The notes under the pieces: generated by a model | What the model was told of the DNA's origin: nothing | The model's input: the letters and a program-made list of their open reading frames with translations, nothing else | Database searches by the model: none | Shown: piece by piece, positions 9,431-19,606 of the stretch | Layout: every line of letters starts with the position of its first letter | How positions within the stretch are numbered: position 1 is the first letter of the stretch | Made by a program: the position numbers and the translations under genes | Assembly (NCBI GenBank): GCA_030434245.1 | Contig: JAUISX010000003.1 | Span: forward strand, 264,001 to 328,000 | DNA from: Porphyromonadaceae bacterium W3.11 | GTDB taxonomy: Bacteria; Bacteroidota; Bacteroidia; Bacteroidales; Porphyromonadaceae | Reading direction: 5' to 3' | Length of the DNA stretch: 64,000 bases

Positions 9431-10444
9431 GTGATAAAAATACTAGAGACCGAAGATATCGAAGCTGTTTTACAGCAACTTACAAGTGAAGGCAAGGTAG
9501 CTCTCCTTGTGGATGAGCAAACTATGGAGCTTTGTTACCCGAAGGTGGGCAGAGAAGATATAGATCTGCTCTGCGTACCTCAGGGAGATGAATGTAAGGA
9601 TATTGAAGTGGCACAGCATCTATGGAGCACACTACAAGACCTTCAATATGATAGGCATGACTGCCTCGTGACCTTGGGGGGTGGTGCCATCTGTGACCTA
9701 GGAGCTTTTATCGCTAGTACATACATGAGAGGGATGCGGTTAGTACACATCCCCACCACGCTCTTAGCCATGATAGATGCCGCTATCGGAGGTAAGACTG
9801 CGATAAACTTTGGTGGTAAAAAGAACCAAATAGGGACTTTCTATGAAGCGGAAGAACAGTTGATCTGTCTCGACTTCCTAGAGACCTTACCTCCCGAAGA
9901 AATGAGATCAGGCTGGGGCGAACTACTAAAATACGGATTGCTACAAGGTCCCCCTTTACTCTCTGAGATTACTGACAATGAGGTCTTGCCTGTAGAAGTG
10001 ATCAGTAAATGTATTGAATACAAACTAAATATCGTAGCCGAGGACCCGTATGACCACGGAGTCCGTAGGTACTTAAACTTAGGACATACCGCAGGGCATG
10101 CCTTCGAAGCGATGTCTTTTGGAGAGGAGAAAAGGCTTCTCCATGGAGAGGGAGTTGCAGCTGGCATAGTTATTGCTCTATACATGTCATATAAGCGTCT
10201 AGACTTAGAAGAAAAGACCTTAACGTCTGTCGCGAGATATATTAAAGGGATTTTCCCTAAAGTGAGTTTATCCTGCAGAAAGTACGATCAGCTATGGCAG
10301 CTAGCCAAGGGTGATAAGAAAATCTCTGGGAAGGATGGACTTACGATGGTATTACTGACAGCTGTAGGAGAGCCTACGGTCGTCGAAGGGATATCAAGAG
10401 AAGAATGGGACGAAGCACTAGACTTCTACCAAGATTTTATGTAA
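9431..10444 (+). CDS. aroB: 3-dehydroquinate synthase
   Basis: Second step of the shikimate pathway: cyclises DAHP to 3-dehydroquinate using NAD and a divalent metal. The 337 residues show LVTLGGGAICDLGAFIAS, HIPTTLLAMIDAAIGGKTAIN, and metal ligands in GELLKYGLL, LGHTAGHAFE and LLHGEGVAAG. The start is GTG at 9431, one base after the alaS stop, so translation is probably coupled. No nearby ATG fits the length. Confidence 0.95.
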   Translation: MIKILETEDIEAVLQQLTSEGKVALLVDEQTMELCYPKVGREDIDLLCVPQGDECKDIEVAQHLWSTLQDLQYDRHDCLVTLGGGAICDLGAFIASTYMRGMRLVHIPTTLLAMIDAAIGGKTAINFGGKKNQIGTFYEAEEQLICLDFLETLPPEEMRSGWGELLKYGLLQGPPLLSEITDNEVLPVEVISKCIEYKLNIVAEDPYDHGVRRYLNLGHTAGHAFEAMSFGEEKRLLHGEGVAAGIVIALYMSYKRLDLEEKTLTSVARYIKGIFPKVSLSCRKYDQLWQLAKGDKKISGKDGLTMVLLTAVGEPTVVEGISREEWDEALDFYQDFM

Positions 10445-10485
10445 AAGAGCAACACTAAAGAAGGTTAGCTACAGTGAGGAAGAAG

Positions 10486-12993
10486 ATGAAATACGACTTT
10501 TTTATGAATGATATTGATGAGGACAACGGCGTTATCACAGCGATGATGCCTGTTGTGATTCCCGAAGATGGGGATAACTCAAATTACGAAATAGATCCCT
10601 CTAAGATACCAGCAGTACTACCGGTACTGCCACTTAGAGATATGCTGCTATACCCAGGCGTAACCGTGCCCGTCATGGTGGCTAGGGAAAAAAGCAAAAG
10701 GCTCATAGACTACCTAGATAGTGTAGATAATAAGCATGTCATGGTAGTGGTGCAGAAAGAGCCAGAAACCGAAGACCCGGGCTTTGATGACCTCGTAAAG
10801 ATTGGGACCATTGCTGAGGTGATTCGTGTCATGGAAGTCAATGACGAACTAATCACCATCATTATTCAAGGGAAGGAGAGAGCTGAGCTAATTTCACTAA
10901 CAGCCTCAGAACCATTCTTATCTGGGGTGTATGACCTGAAGCCAGAGGAACGCCCCACAGAATCCGACATGGAATACAAGGCTCTTGCGACCATAATTAA
11001 GGAAACGCTAGTAAAGCAGATGATGCTTTTGGGCGAGGCTCCAAAACAATTCATCACCTCCGTGATGAGAATGACTAGAGAGGAGAGTATCATCAACTTT
11101 GCATGTGTCTATCTCGGCCAGTCTATTGAATCTAAGATTGGTTTGCTGATGGTGGACTCACTAAAGCAAAGAGCCTATCAGATCCAAAAGATCGCTAACC
11201 AAGCTGTATCCATGGCTGAACTGCGTCATGAGATCCAACTCCGTACGAAGAGTGACATGGATAAGCAGCAAAAAGAGTACTTTCTCCAGCAACAAATGAG
11301 GGTTATTAAGGAGGAGCTCTCAAGTAATGAGGATGGGGAATACAACGAACTTGAGGCTAAAGCCAAAAAGAAGAAGTGGAGCAAAGAGGTAAAAGCTGTA
11401 TTCGAAAAGGAGCTGAACAAGCTCCAACGCATGATGCAGCAAAGTCCTGATTATTCCATCCAAGTCCAGTACCTTGAAACGATGCTTGAGTTGCCTTGGA
11501 ATGAATATACTAAGGACAACTTCAACCTTAAGAATGCCCAAAAGGTCTTAGATCGAGATCACTTTGGACTAGATAAGGTGAAAGAAAGAATCGTAGAACA
11601 CCTAGCCGTATTGAAATTGAAGGGAGATATGCGTTCTCCTATTATCTGCTTATATGGCCCTCCTGGAGTGGGAAAGACATCGCTGGGTAAAAGCATTGCT
11701 GATGCCCTGAAACGCAAATACGTTAGGATTTCCCTAGGAGGCCTTCACGACGAGGCAGAAATAAGAGGACATCGCCGTACTTACATAGGGGCGATGCCAG
11801 GACGTATTATCAAGGGATTCCTCAAAGCAGGATCTTCTAATCCTGTCTTTGTTCTTGATGAGATAGATAAGTTAGCTAGCGACTATAAGGGAGACCCATC
11901 GAGTGCTCTTCTAGAGGTCTTGGATCCAGAGCAAAATAGTACCTTTCATGACAACTACTTAGATGTAGATTTTGATTTAAGCAAAGCTCTATTCATTGCG
12001 ACAGCCAATAATGTAGCAGCCATTCCAGCTCCTCTACGAGATAGAATGGAGATGATTGAGGTCAGTGGATATATTCAGGAGGAGAAGGTGGAAATTGCTG
12101 CTCGTCACTTGCTACCAAAGGAGTTGGAGAACCACGGTCTAGAGAAGTCTCAAGTCCGAATTGGCAAGAAAACGATTGCGGCCATCATTGACAATTACAC
12201 TCGTGAAAGTGGTGTCCGTCAGTTGGAGAAGAAGATTGCAGCTGTCCTAAGAAAGGTAGCTCATAAGATAGCGACCTCTATGGATGGTGACGAGGCGATA
12301 AAATTGCCACTATCCATTAATCCGAGCGACCTAAAGGAGTATCTGGGGTCACCTATCTTCATCAGCGAGCAGTACGAAGGAAATAAACATGCAGGAGTCG
12401 TAACTGGCTTAGCGTGGACCAGTGTTGGTGGAGAGATTCTCCTAATAGAGAGTGCTATTAGCCCTTCCAAGAATGGCAAGATGACTATCACTGGTAATCT
12501 AGGTGACGTCATGAAAGAGTCAGCGATACTGGCTCTAGAGTATATCAAGAGCCACGCTGCTCTATACGACATTCCAGTAGAGATTTTCGATCAATGGAAT
12601 GTACATATCCACGTCCCCGAAGGAGCTATTCCAAAGGATGGACCAAGTGCAGGGATTACCTTGGTAACGTCGCTAATATCTACTTTTACCCAAAGGAAAG
12701 TGAAGGCGAATATCGCCATGACTGGTGAGATAACCCTTCGTGGCAAGGTGCTTCCTGTAGGAGGGATCAAAGAAAAGATACTCGCAGCAAAAAGATATGG
12801 CATTACGACCATTATCCTGTGCGAAGAAAATAGAAAAGACATCGAGGAGATTAAAGAGGTGTATCTGAAAGGTCTTAACTTCACTTACGTATCCGACATT
12901 AAGGATGTGATTGATGTGGCCCTGACGAAGACTAAGGTAGAAAACCCTATTGATCTTTCCATCAGAGTGAAAGATAATTCCTCGGATAAATAA
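10486..12993 (+). CDS. lon: ATP-dependent protease La (Lon)
   Basis: Cytoplasmic AAA+ protease for damaged and regulatory proteins. It has an N-terminal LON substrate domain ([13 protein letters not shown]), a coiled-coil helical region, an ATPase with Walker [10 protein letters not shown] and Walker [10 protein letters not shown], and a protease domain. The Ser-Lys dyad is the serine of PKDGPSAG and the lysine of GGIKEK. I chose ATG 10486 because AGGAAG lies just upstream; a GTG at 10474 would add four residues. It is 41 bases after aroB and 23 before ychF. Confidence 0.96.
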   Translation: MKYDFFMNDIDEDNGVITAMMPVVIPEDGDNSNYEIDPSKIPAVLPVLPLRDMLLYPGVTVPVMVAREKSKRLIDYLDSVDNKHVMVVVQKEPETEDPGFDDLVKIGTIAEVIRVMEVNDELITIIIQGKERAELISLTASEPFLSGVYDLKPEERPTESDMEYKALATIIKETLVKQMMLLGEAPKQFITSVMRMTREESIINFACVYLGQSIESKIGLLMVDSLKQRAYQIQKIANQAVSMAELRHEIQLRTKSDMDKQQKEYFLQQQMRVIKEELSSNEDGEYNELEAKAKKKKWSKEVKAVFEKELNKLQRMMQQSPDYSIQVQYLETMLELPWNEYTKDNFNLKNAQKVLDRDHFGLDKVKERIVEHLAVLKLKGDMRSPIICLYGPPGVGKTSLGKSIADALKRKYVRISLGGLHDEAEIRGHRRTYIGAMPGRIIKGFLKAGSSNPVFVLDEIDKLASDYKGDPSSALLEVLDPEQNSTFHDNYLDVDFDLSKALFIATANNVAAIPAPLRDRMEMIEVSGYIQEEKVEIAARHLLPKELENHGLEKSQVRIGKKTIAAIIDNYTRESGVRQLEKKIAAVLRKVAHKIATSMDGDEAIKLPLSINPSDLKEYLGSPIFISEQYEGNKHAGVVTGLAWTSVGGEILLIESAISPSKNGKMTITGNLGDVMKESAILALEYIKSHAALYDIPVEIFDQWNVHIHVPEGAIPKDGPSAGITLVTSLISTFTQRKVKANIAMTGEITLRGKVLPVGGIKEKILAAKRYGITTIILCEENRKDIEEIKEVYLKGLNFTYVSDIKDVIDVALTKTKVENPIDLSIRVKDNSSDK

Positions 12994-13016
12994 AATAAAT
13001 AAAAAAGATATAATAT

Positions 13017-14120
13017 ATGGCACTTAAATGCGGTATCGTGGGACTTCCCAACGTCGGAAAATCCACTCTATTTAACTGCTTGTCCAATGCGAAAGCTCAG
13101 TCAGCAAACTTTCCTTTCTGTACCATTGAGCCAAATGTCGGCGTCATTACAGTTCCAGATGAGCGACTGAATAAGTTGGCTGAGCTAGTCAATCCCCATC
13201 GTATCGTTCCGACAACGGTGGAGATTGTTGATATAGCAGGCTTAGTAAAGGGGGCCTCAAAAGGTGAAGGGCTAGGCAATCAGTTTCTAGGAAATATCAG
13301 AGAGACAGATGCCATTATCCACGTGCTCCGATGCTTTGATGACGATAACATCACCCACGTAGATGGGACGATTGACCCTGTAAGGGACAAGGAGGTCATC
13401 GACATGGAGCTGCAACTGAAGGACCTTGACACCATCGAGTCGAGAATATCCAAGGTGGAGAAACAAGCAAAAACTGGTGGTGATCAGAATGCCAAAATAC
13501 TATTTAATGTACTGAAGGCTTACAAGGATGCTCTAGAGCAAGGACGCTCTGCGCGTACCGTCTCTTTCGAGACAGAGGATGAAAGGAAATCCGCTCGTGA
13601 ATTATTCCTACTGACCGCAAAGCCTATCCTATATGTATGCAATGTGGATGAGGGAAGTGCCGCTACAGGCAACCAATACGTTGAAGCGGTCCGTGAGGCG
13701 ATCAAAGATGAGAATGCGGAGATACTAATCATCGCAGCTCAGACTGAAAGCGAAATCGCAGAATTGGAAACGTATGAAGAGCGACAGGAATTTTTAGAGG
13801 CTGCAGGACTCACTGAAAGTGGAGTCTCTAGGCTCATTCGCTCGGCATACGCACTCCTAAACCTTGAGACTTTCTTCACTGCTGGAGTACAAGAAGTGAG
13901 GGCATGGACCTATACGAAAGGATGGAAAGCACCGCAGACTGCTGGTGTCATTCATACCGATTTCGAAAAAGGGTTCATCCGTGCCGAGGTCATCAAATAC
14001 GATGATTACATTCACTACGGTTCGGAGCAAGCTGTCAAAGAAGCAGGAAAGCTAAGCATCGAAGGAAAGGAGTATGTGGTCCAAGATGGCGACATCATGC
14101 ACTTCCGTTTCAATGTATAA
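13017..14120 (+). CDS. ychF: Redox-regulated ATPase YchF (Obg-family)
   Basis: Ribosome-associated P-loop ATPase of the Obg/HflX superfamily, linked to translation and stress control. The 367 residues carry G1 GLPNVGKSTLFNCLS, G3 DIAGLVKGASKGEGLGN, the NVDEG segment in place of the NKxD GTP-specificity motif (typical of ATP-preferring YchF), and a C-terminal TGS domain ending MHFRFNV. It is the last gene of the alaS operon and is followed directly by a terminator. Confidence 0.97.
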   Translation: MALKCGIVGLPNVGKSTLFNCLSNAKAQSANFPFCTIEPNVGVITVPDERLNKLAELVNPHRIVPTTVEIVDIAGLVKGASKGEGLGNQFLGNIRETDAIIHVLRCFDDDNITHVDGTIDPVRDKEVIDMELQLKDLDTIESRISKVEKQAKTGGDQNAKILFNVLKAYKDALEQGRSARTVSFETEDERKSARELFLLTAKPILYVCNVDEGSAATGNQYVEAVREAIKDENAEILIIAAQTESEIAELETYEERQEFLEAAGLTESGVSRLIRSAYALLNLETFFTAGVQEVRAWTYTKGWKAPQTAGVIHTDFEKGFIRAEVIKYDDYIHYGSEQAVKEAGKLSIEGKEYVVQDGDIMHFRFNV

Positions 14121-14146
14121 CACATCCTATTAGTTTGAGAAATAAT

Positions 14147-14181
14147 AGAGGCAAGGTTTCAAGTTGTGAAACCTTGCCTCT
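14147..14181 (+). terminator. Terminator of the alaS-aroB-lon-ychF operon
   Basis: A perfect 15-bp stem (AGAGGCAAGGTTTCA and its complement) with a 5-base loop starts 27 bases after the ychF stop and runs into TTTC. Confidence 0.9.
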
Positions 14182-14286
14182 TTCAATTAATCCTCCTACT
14201 ATACCTCTCAACAGGTCTATCAAAAAATATTGGCATCCGATAAAACAAAATAATAAACGCATACTTATTCTTCTAAGTCTGATCAT

Positions 14287-14418
14287 TTAATATACTTCCC
14301 TTCTACCAATATTTAAGAAAGTGATGTAACTTATATCTTCACCTTTATAGAATACTCCGTCATATTTACGAGCAATAATAGTATTCCTGTCATATTCGAT
14401 CCACTCACTCCCAATCAT
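14287..14418 (-). pseudogene. Short ORF or gene remnant, 43 codons
   Basis: The 14185-14680 spacer is AT-rich and mostly empty. On its minus strand lies an ATG-started frame of 43 codons reading MIGSEWIEYDRNTIIARKYD and ending in TFLNIGRREVY. Its composition (balanced charged, aromatic and glycine residues) is protein-like, unlike neighbouring non-coding frames. I do not recognise the family. It could be a small gene or the tail of a lost one; the frame is blocked by a stop eight codons upstream of the ATG. Confidence 0.3.
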
Positions 14419-14680
14419 TTCTAACAAAAAACACCTAAATCAAAGATCACTAAAATATTACGTTTTATTGTTTTTTACAAACATTTATATATATTTACAA
14501 TTAAGTAGGAGTAACATACGTATTCTTACTCTTTTTCTGCAGAAAAACACATTGTTTGATTTGAAATTTTATTTTCATAAAAAAGTTTTCACAAACGTCT
14601 GCACTTTGATTACTGTTTTTATTATTTGTGACTCATGAATTGGGTACACACTTGAACCGTTATTTTAGTATTATATTGAC

Positions 14681-15502
14681 ATGAATAATCATAGGATCGA
14701 CTTATGCCTTCTCGTTATTTTTCTGACGCTACTCTCAGATAATGTAGTCAAGGCTCAACAGGATACGCTTCAACTAAAGGTATGGTATATCACTAAGTTC
14801 AAAACTTATGAAGAGCAAAAAAGACCACAAGAAGAGAAAACTATCCTAGAGGTAGGTGCCGTTCGTCGTAACTTTTTTTCACCCATAGTGAATCGGAAAG
14901 AGTTTGTAGTTGATAGTCTAACAAGGGCAGGCGTCTCACGTGATGAATTTCTAAGTGAGATATATAAATACCCCAGTCCAAAATTTGTAGACCGATTCTT
15001 TATAAACTTCCCTAAACCAGGCAAACTCACCTCTACCCACAAGTCGATGACATATTACACGTATGAAGAGGATATCGAACAGCCCCAATGGCGGTTGCTG
15101 AGTGATACCCTTAGTATCGTGGGCTACCCTTGTATAGCTGCTGAATGTGACTATCGAGGTCGCCAATGGAAAGCATACTATACCCTTTCCATCCCTGTAG
15201 ATGCAGGGCCATGGAAGCTCTCGGGATTGCCAGGATTAATATTAAGAGCGGAGGACTCAACAGGAGACTTCTCATTCGAATGCGTTGGTATTCAAAAGGG
15301 GAAGGGTAAACTATTATTTACCCCTACACTAAAAAAACATGTCTCATGTACACGACAAGAGTTAATGGAATTAATTAGGAGAGCAAAAAAGGATTTTGTC
15401 GGCTATATGAAACAATATGGTTTAGATGCCACCCAATCTTGGGATGCCAATGGGAACCCTATAAAATATAAACCCCAAACAGCTCTTTTTCTGGATAACT
15501 AA
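14681..15502 (+). CDS. GLPGLI family secreted protein
   Basis: Bacteroidota-specific exported protein of unknown activity. A signal peptide covers about residues 1-25, ending VKA-QQ. The diagnostic GLPGLI motif is at residues 182-187 (PWKLSGLPGLILRAEDSTGD), preceded by the usual YPC-x-AxCDYRGRQWKAYYT segment; that region contains the two cysteines C151 and C156. Length 273 is typical. The next gene, 43 bases downstream, encodes an outer membrane receptor-like barrel, the usual partner of this family, so the two probably act together at the cell surface. Substrate is unknown. Confidence 0.85.
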   Translation: MNNHRIDLCLLVIFLTLLSDNVVKAQQDTLQLKVWYITKFKTYEEQKRPQEEKTILEVGAVRRNFFSPIVNRKEFVVDSLTRAGVSRDEFLSEIYKYPSPKFVDRFFINFPKPGKLTSTHKSMTYYTYEEDIEQPQWRLLSDTLSIVGYPCIAAECDYRGRQWKAYYTLSIPVDAGPWKLSGLPGLILRAEDSTGDFSFECVGIQKGKGKLLFTPTLKKHVSCTRQELMELIRRAKKDFVGYMKQYGLDATQSWDANGNPIKYKPQTALFLDN

Positions 15503-15545
15503 TAACTCAAAGAATATTTTTTCATATTAATGTTCACTCCTGCTC

Positions 15546-18110
15546 ATGGATAAGATAAGATTTTCTCCCAGATTATTATTCCTACTCTCAGTATTCCTAC
15601 CCCTCATCGGATATAGTCAAATGCTAAAGATAGAGGGGACAGTATTAGATAAAGACCAGAGGCCTATCCCTCAGGTATTGGTACTCGTCAGAGATGCACA
15701 ACAGAAACCTATCGCTTACGCCACATCTGAGAGTAATGGGCAGTTTGTAGTCAGCTACCCATCTGAGCGAGATGCCACAGACATCTCTTGGCGCCTATTA
15801 GGATGGGAGACACTCACGACCCCAATAGCTGAGTGGAAGAATGGGAGCGTCATCACTCTTAAGGAAACAGCCATAGAACTAAATGAAGTGACGGTAAAAG
15901 CTAGTAAGATAGAGCAGAGAGGTGATACGCTGAGCTATCAAGCCAGTGCTTTTAGACATAAGCAGGATCTAAAGATTTCAGACGTTCTAGCTAAACTTCC
16001 CGGCGTAGAGGTAAAAACGGATGGGACCATAAAATTTCAGGGGAAGAGCATCAATAAGTTTTATATCGAAGGTATGGACCTTCTCGGCAATAGGTATAAT
16101 ATAGCCAGTAATAATATTGATGCCTCGAAGGTCAAAAAAATAGAGGTGTATAAGAATCATCAACCTATCCAAGTCCTCCAAAATGTTAGCTTTAGCGATC
16201 AAGCAGCCCTTAATATTATACTAAGTGATGATGCCAAGAGCGTGTGGCAGGGTGTCATTAATCTAGGCATAGGCTCAAAAGTGCAGAAAAGAGCAAAATT
16301 CCTCAGAGATTCACGCGCTATGGTGATGTTCTTCGCTCCAAAGATGCAGAGCATCTCCATGGTAAAAACGAATAATATCGGAGAGGATGCAAAGTTTGAC
16401 ATCAGACAATTAGCAACAGCGGAGCGTTCTCTTCCGAAAGAAGAGGGACTGCTATCAGAAATTAGACTGAGGACATCGGGGGTCGCTTACGAGAGGTATC
16501 GGTTCAATGATAGTTATTTAGGAACATCCAACTGGCTATTTCGCACAAAGGGAGGAAATGACCTACGCATCCAGCTACATGGTTATATGGATAAGAGCAT
16601 GGTCAACCAAAGCAGACAGACTAAATATCTGCAAGTAGGGCATGGGGAAACCATCACGGAAGATATTGCAGCAAAGAATCGTACCGCTGAGGGTAATCTA
16701 GAGGTAAAATATGAAGTAAATAAGAGTGGTGGCTTCTTTAATACCAAACTCAAAGGATATGCCGACCTCATTCGCTCGACTGGTATATCCTACTTGAATA
16801 GTCAAAAGATAGAGCCTCACATAACCTCACGGCATCAATGGATCGAGCACGACATGAAGCTCATACAGAAAACTAAAAATGGTCATAAGTGGTCTGTCGT
16901 ATCTCAAATGATGTATAGCCATCTGCCTGGAGACTTATTGTTGGTATCAGGGGAGTGGCAACAGATGGGATTAAACGCCTTTGACTGGGAGGCTTATGCT
17001 TCATTTGGGCATCGCCTATGGGGATTAAATATGGACTATATGATAGGCGTGACAAATAAATCACAGCAACTTAGCCATACGATTAGCAACAATGCGAAAG
17101 AAAAACAGTCTTATTCGGCATGGACTGAATTTATTGAACCCTCCATAAATTATAGAAAAGGGCTTTGGTCTCTCACGACTAAGATGAGAGCAAGCCTTCT
17201 TCAGCAACAACTAGCAGGAAATAGTGGCTCTCACTTCCTTTTTGACCCCTACCTCCGTATCTCCTATGAGCCTACTCCTAAAATCACATTTTCGGCAAAC
17301 TTATCTCAAAACAATACTCCGCAAGATATCAAAGTGGCATCAACCATACCCTTCTATCTAGATTACAACACCATCATGAAAGGGAGTGGAAAGCTAGAAC
17401 ACTTGACCACTAGAGCTATCTCAGGAAACATTAAATATGAGAATCCCGTCAAGAGTTTTTTCTCTAATCTAACCATTGCATACTACCAAAATCGTAATAG
17501 CATCATCTACAAAGCTAACATCAGTGATATTACATACATACAAGAGGCAACGGACCTAAGAGATAATAGTCATGGATATAATGTCTCCGGACGAATGAGC
17601 CAAGCCATAGGATGGAGTACTCTTAACCTTTCTTTATTTGGCAACTATAATCATCATAATTATCATATCCTAATAGGCAATGATCTAATGCCTTATACCT
17701 CTAATCGTGGTTCACTACTTCTTAACGCCTATTATCATCCTATATCGGATCTTTCATTTGATTTGAGCAGCTCTATCAATCACTCATCCATGGGAGCTAA
17801 GGAGCAAAAGGAGAGAGCAAATATAGTCTCATACGAGCACAATCTTAAAGTCTTTTATATGCCAGGGAAATGGACCATAGAGTGGGTAAATAACTTCTTT
17901 CACAGCCCAGATAAGTCGATAAGCAACAATTATCTATCCGACCTCTCCATATCTTATCGAGACAAAAAATATGAAGCGAAGTTAGAGTGTCGTAACATTT
18001 TTGGGACAACCGAGTATGTAAGACGGTGGCTAACCCCTATGCGTGAGAGTTCCTCTGTCACAAACCTAAGAGGCCGTGAGATCATAGCTAAGATTTCATT
18101 TAGTTTTTAG
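15546..18110 (+). CDS. TonB-dependent receptor-like outer membrane beta-barrel protein
   Basis: Outer membrane protein of 854 residues. A signal peptide (about 1-24, ending IGYSQ) precedes a carboxypeptidase-regulatory-like domain (about 27-105, VLDKDQRPIPQVLVLVRDA). A plug-like region follows (about 115-220, DVLAKLPGVEVKTDGTIKFQ), then a long barrel ending in a terminal phenylalanine (AKISFSF), the barrel-assembly signal. No clear TonB box is visible, as in other GLPGLI-linked members. It pairs with the GLPGLI gene 43 bases upstream. The transported or bound molecule is unknown. Confidence 0.85.
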   Translation: MDKIRFSPRLLFLLSVFLPLIGYSQMLKIEGTVLDKDQRPIPQVLVLVRDAQQKPIAYATSESNGQFVVSYPSERDATDISWRLLGWETLTTPIAEWKNGSVITLKETAIELNEVTVKASKIEQRGDTLSYQASAFRHKQDLKISDVLAKLPGVEVKTDGTIKFQGKSINKFYIEGMDLLGNRYNIASNNIDASKVKKIEVYKNHQPIQVLQNVSFSDQAALNIILSDDAKSVWQGVINLGIGSKVQKRAKFLRDSRAMVMFFAPKMQSISMVKTNNIGEDAKFDIRQLATAERSLPKEEGLLSEIRLRTSGVAYERYRFNDSYLGTSNWLFRTKGGNDLRIQLHGYMDKSMVNQSRQTKYLQVGHGETITEDIAAKNRTAEGNLEVKYEVNKSGGFFNTKLKGYADLIRSTGISYLNSQKIEPHITSRHQWIEHDMKLIQKTKNGHKWSVVSQMMYSHLPGDLLLVSGEWQQMGLNAFDWEAYASFGHRLWGLNMDYMIGVTNKSQQLSHTISNNAKEKQSYSAWTEFIEPSINYRKGLWSLTTKMRASLLQQQLAGNSGSHFLFDPYLRISYEPTPKITFSANLSQNNTPQDIKVASTIPFYLDYNTIMKGSGKLEHLTTRAISGNIKYENPVKSFFSNLTIAYYQNRNSIIYKANISDITYIQEATDLRDNSHGYNVSGRMSQAIGWSTLNLSLFGNYNHHNYHILIGNDLMPYTSNRGSLLLNAYYHPISDLSFDLSSSINHSSMGAKEQKERANIVSYEHNLKVFYMPGKWTIEWVNNFFHSPDKSISNNYLSDLSISYRDKKYEAKLECRNIFGTTEYVRRWLTPMRESSSVTNLRGREIIAKISFSF

Positions 18111-18186
18111 ATCTAGGCTAGGCGGTAATGACAAATCAAAAGGGACTACCCTGAAAATGGGGGCCAAGGGAGAGGACGTATTCTTC

Positions 18187-18265
18187 TTATATGAAACAAA
18201 AATGCTTCTCATAGGACAAAATATTTTTTGTTATGAGAAGCATTTCTGTTTCATATAACTAAAAA
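18187..18265 (-). repeat. Dispersed palindromic repeat, copy A (long hairpin)
   Basis: Two 27-base arms (18187-18213 and 18232-18258) are inverted copies of each other with a single mismatch; the loop itself contains a further ACAAA/TTTGT pairing. On the minus strand it begins TTTTTTAGTTATATGAAAC, the same lead as copies B and C. It sits 76 bases after the outer membrane gene and may also act as its terminator. Confidence 0.7.
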
Positions 18266-18430
18266 ATCATCAACTATATTCACAATCTCACTCACCTACA
18301 TGTACGAAGTCGATTTGTAAATAATTCACCAAGAACAGCACTTCCGACATTCTCTTATAATCTCTGAACTATCTCTGCCTCTTCTTCGCCCGAACTTATG
18401 TTAAAAAAAAAGTAGCCTGCAACCATTATC

Positions 18431-18462
18431 TTTGGGGATAAGGTGCTAATTTGGTAAATTTG
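18431..18462 (+). promoter_or_regulatory. Promoter of pta-ackA
   Basis: TTTG (18431-18434) and TAAATTTG (18455-18462) are separated by exactly 20 bases, the same arrangement as at rplM. The predicted 5' leader is about 90 bases. Confidence 0.75.
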
Positions 18463-18560
18463 CTTAGCATGCGGAGTGGTATATTCGGAGCCCACTCATA
18501 AACCCTAAAGAAATAAAATTAACAAAATAATCATATATATAATTTAGATAACAACACACT

Positions 18561-19574
18561 ATGCAGTTATTAGAGAACCTTGTAGCAAAGGCAAAACAAA
18601 ACAAACGCCGTATCGTACTACCAGAAGGACTTGAGGAGCGTACTCTTCGTGCCGCTGATCGTCTATTAGAGGATGAAGTGGCTCACATCATCCTTATCGG
18701 CAAACCTGATGAGGTTAAGGCTAAAGCATCGGAACTAGGATTAAAGAATATTGATAAGGCTGAGATTGTATGCCCTATTAATAACCCTAAGAAGGAAACT
18801 CATGCTAACATCCTTTTCGAACTTCGTAAGGCCAAAGGGATGACCATCGAGGAAGCTACTAAACTAGCTGAGAATCCGCTATATCTAGCTTGCTTGATGA
18901 TTAAGAATGGTGATGCTGATGGCGAAGTTGCGGGTGCCTTCAATACCACTGGTAATGTACTTCGTCCAGCCCTTCAGATCATTAAGACTGCACCTGGGAT
19001 CCGTGTCGTTAGTGGTGCATTCATTATGATTGTTAATGATCAAAAATATGGCGATGATGGTGTGCTTGTCTTCGGAGACTGTGCTGTGATGCCTGATCCA
19101 AAAGCTGACGAACTGGCTCAGATAGCAGTATCAAGTGCTAGTACAGCTCGTACTCTAGTAGGTATGGAGCCACGTATTGCTATGCTTAGCTTTAGCACCA
19201 AGGGTAGTGCAAAGCATGATAACGTTGACAAGGTCGCTGAAGCTACTAAACTGGCTCAAGAGATGGCTCCTGAATTATCCATCGATGGTGAGCTACAGGT
19301 AGATGCTGCTCTAGACCTAGCTACTGGTCAGAAGAAAGCTCCAGGTAGTAAGGTGGCAGGTAAGGCTAACGTCATGATCTTCCCTGACCTACAGGCTGGA
19401 AATATCGGCTACAAGCTGGTACAGAGACTTGGTGGTGCTACTGCAATTGGCCCTATCCTACAGGGTATCGCTATGCCTGTGAATGACCTAAGCCGTGGTT
19501 GCTCTGTAGAGGATATCTACTATATGGTAGCTATCACTAGTAACCAAGCTACTGCAGCATTGGCTAAGAAATAA
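18561..19574 (+). CDS. pta: Phosphate acetyltransferase (short form)
   Basis: Converts acetyl-CoA and phosphate to acetyl phosphate in fermentative acetate production. The 337 residues are the catalytic PTA domain only, without the N-terminal regulatory domains of the E. coli enzyme. Conserved parts are RIVLPEGLEERTLRAADRLL, MIKNGDADGEVAGA, SFSTKGSAKHDNVDKV and FPDLQAGNIGYKLVQRLGGA. It is 32 bases upstream of ackA in an operon with its own promoter. Codon use is the biased set of a highly expressed gene. Confidence 0.97.
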   Translation: MQLLENLVAKAKQNKRRIVLPEGLEERTLRAADRLLEDEVAHIILIGKPDEVKAKASELGLKNIDKAEIVCPINNPKKETHANILFELRKAKGMTIEEATKLAENPLYLACLMIKNGDADGEVAGAFNTTGNVLRPALQIIKTAPGIRVVSGAFIMIVNDQKYGDDGVLVFGDCAVMPDPKADELAQIAVSSASTARTLVGMEPRIAMLSFSTKGSAKHDNVDKVAEATKLAQEMAPELSIDGELQVDAALDLATGQKKAPGSKVAGKANVMIFPDLQAGNIGYKLVQRLGGATAIGPILQGIAMPVNDLSRGCSVEDIYYMVAITSNQATAALAKK

Positions 19575-19606
19575 TTTTGGAATCACATAATTACAACATA
19601 AGAGAT

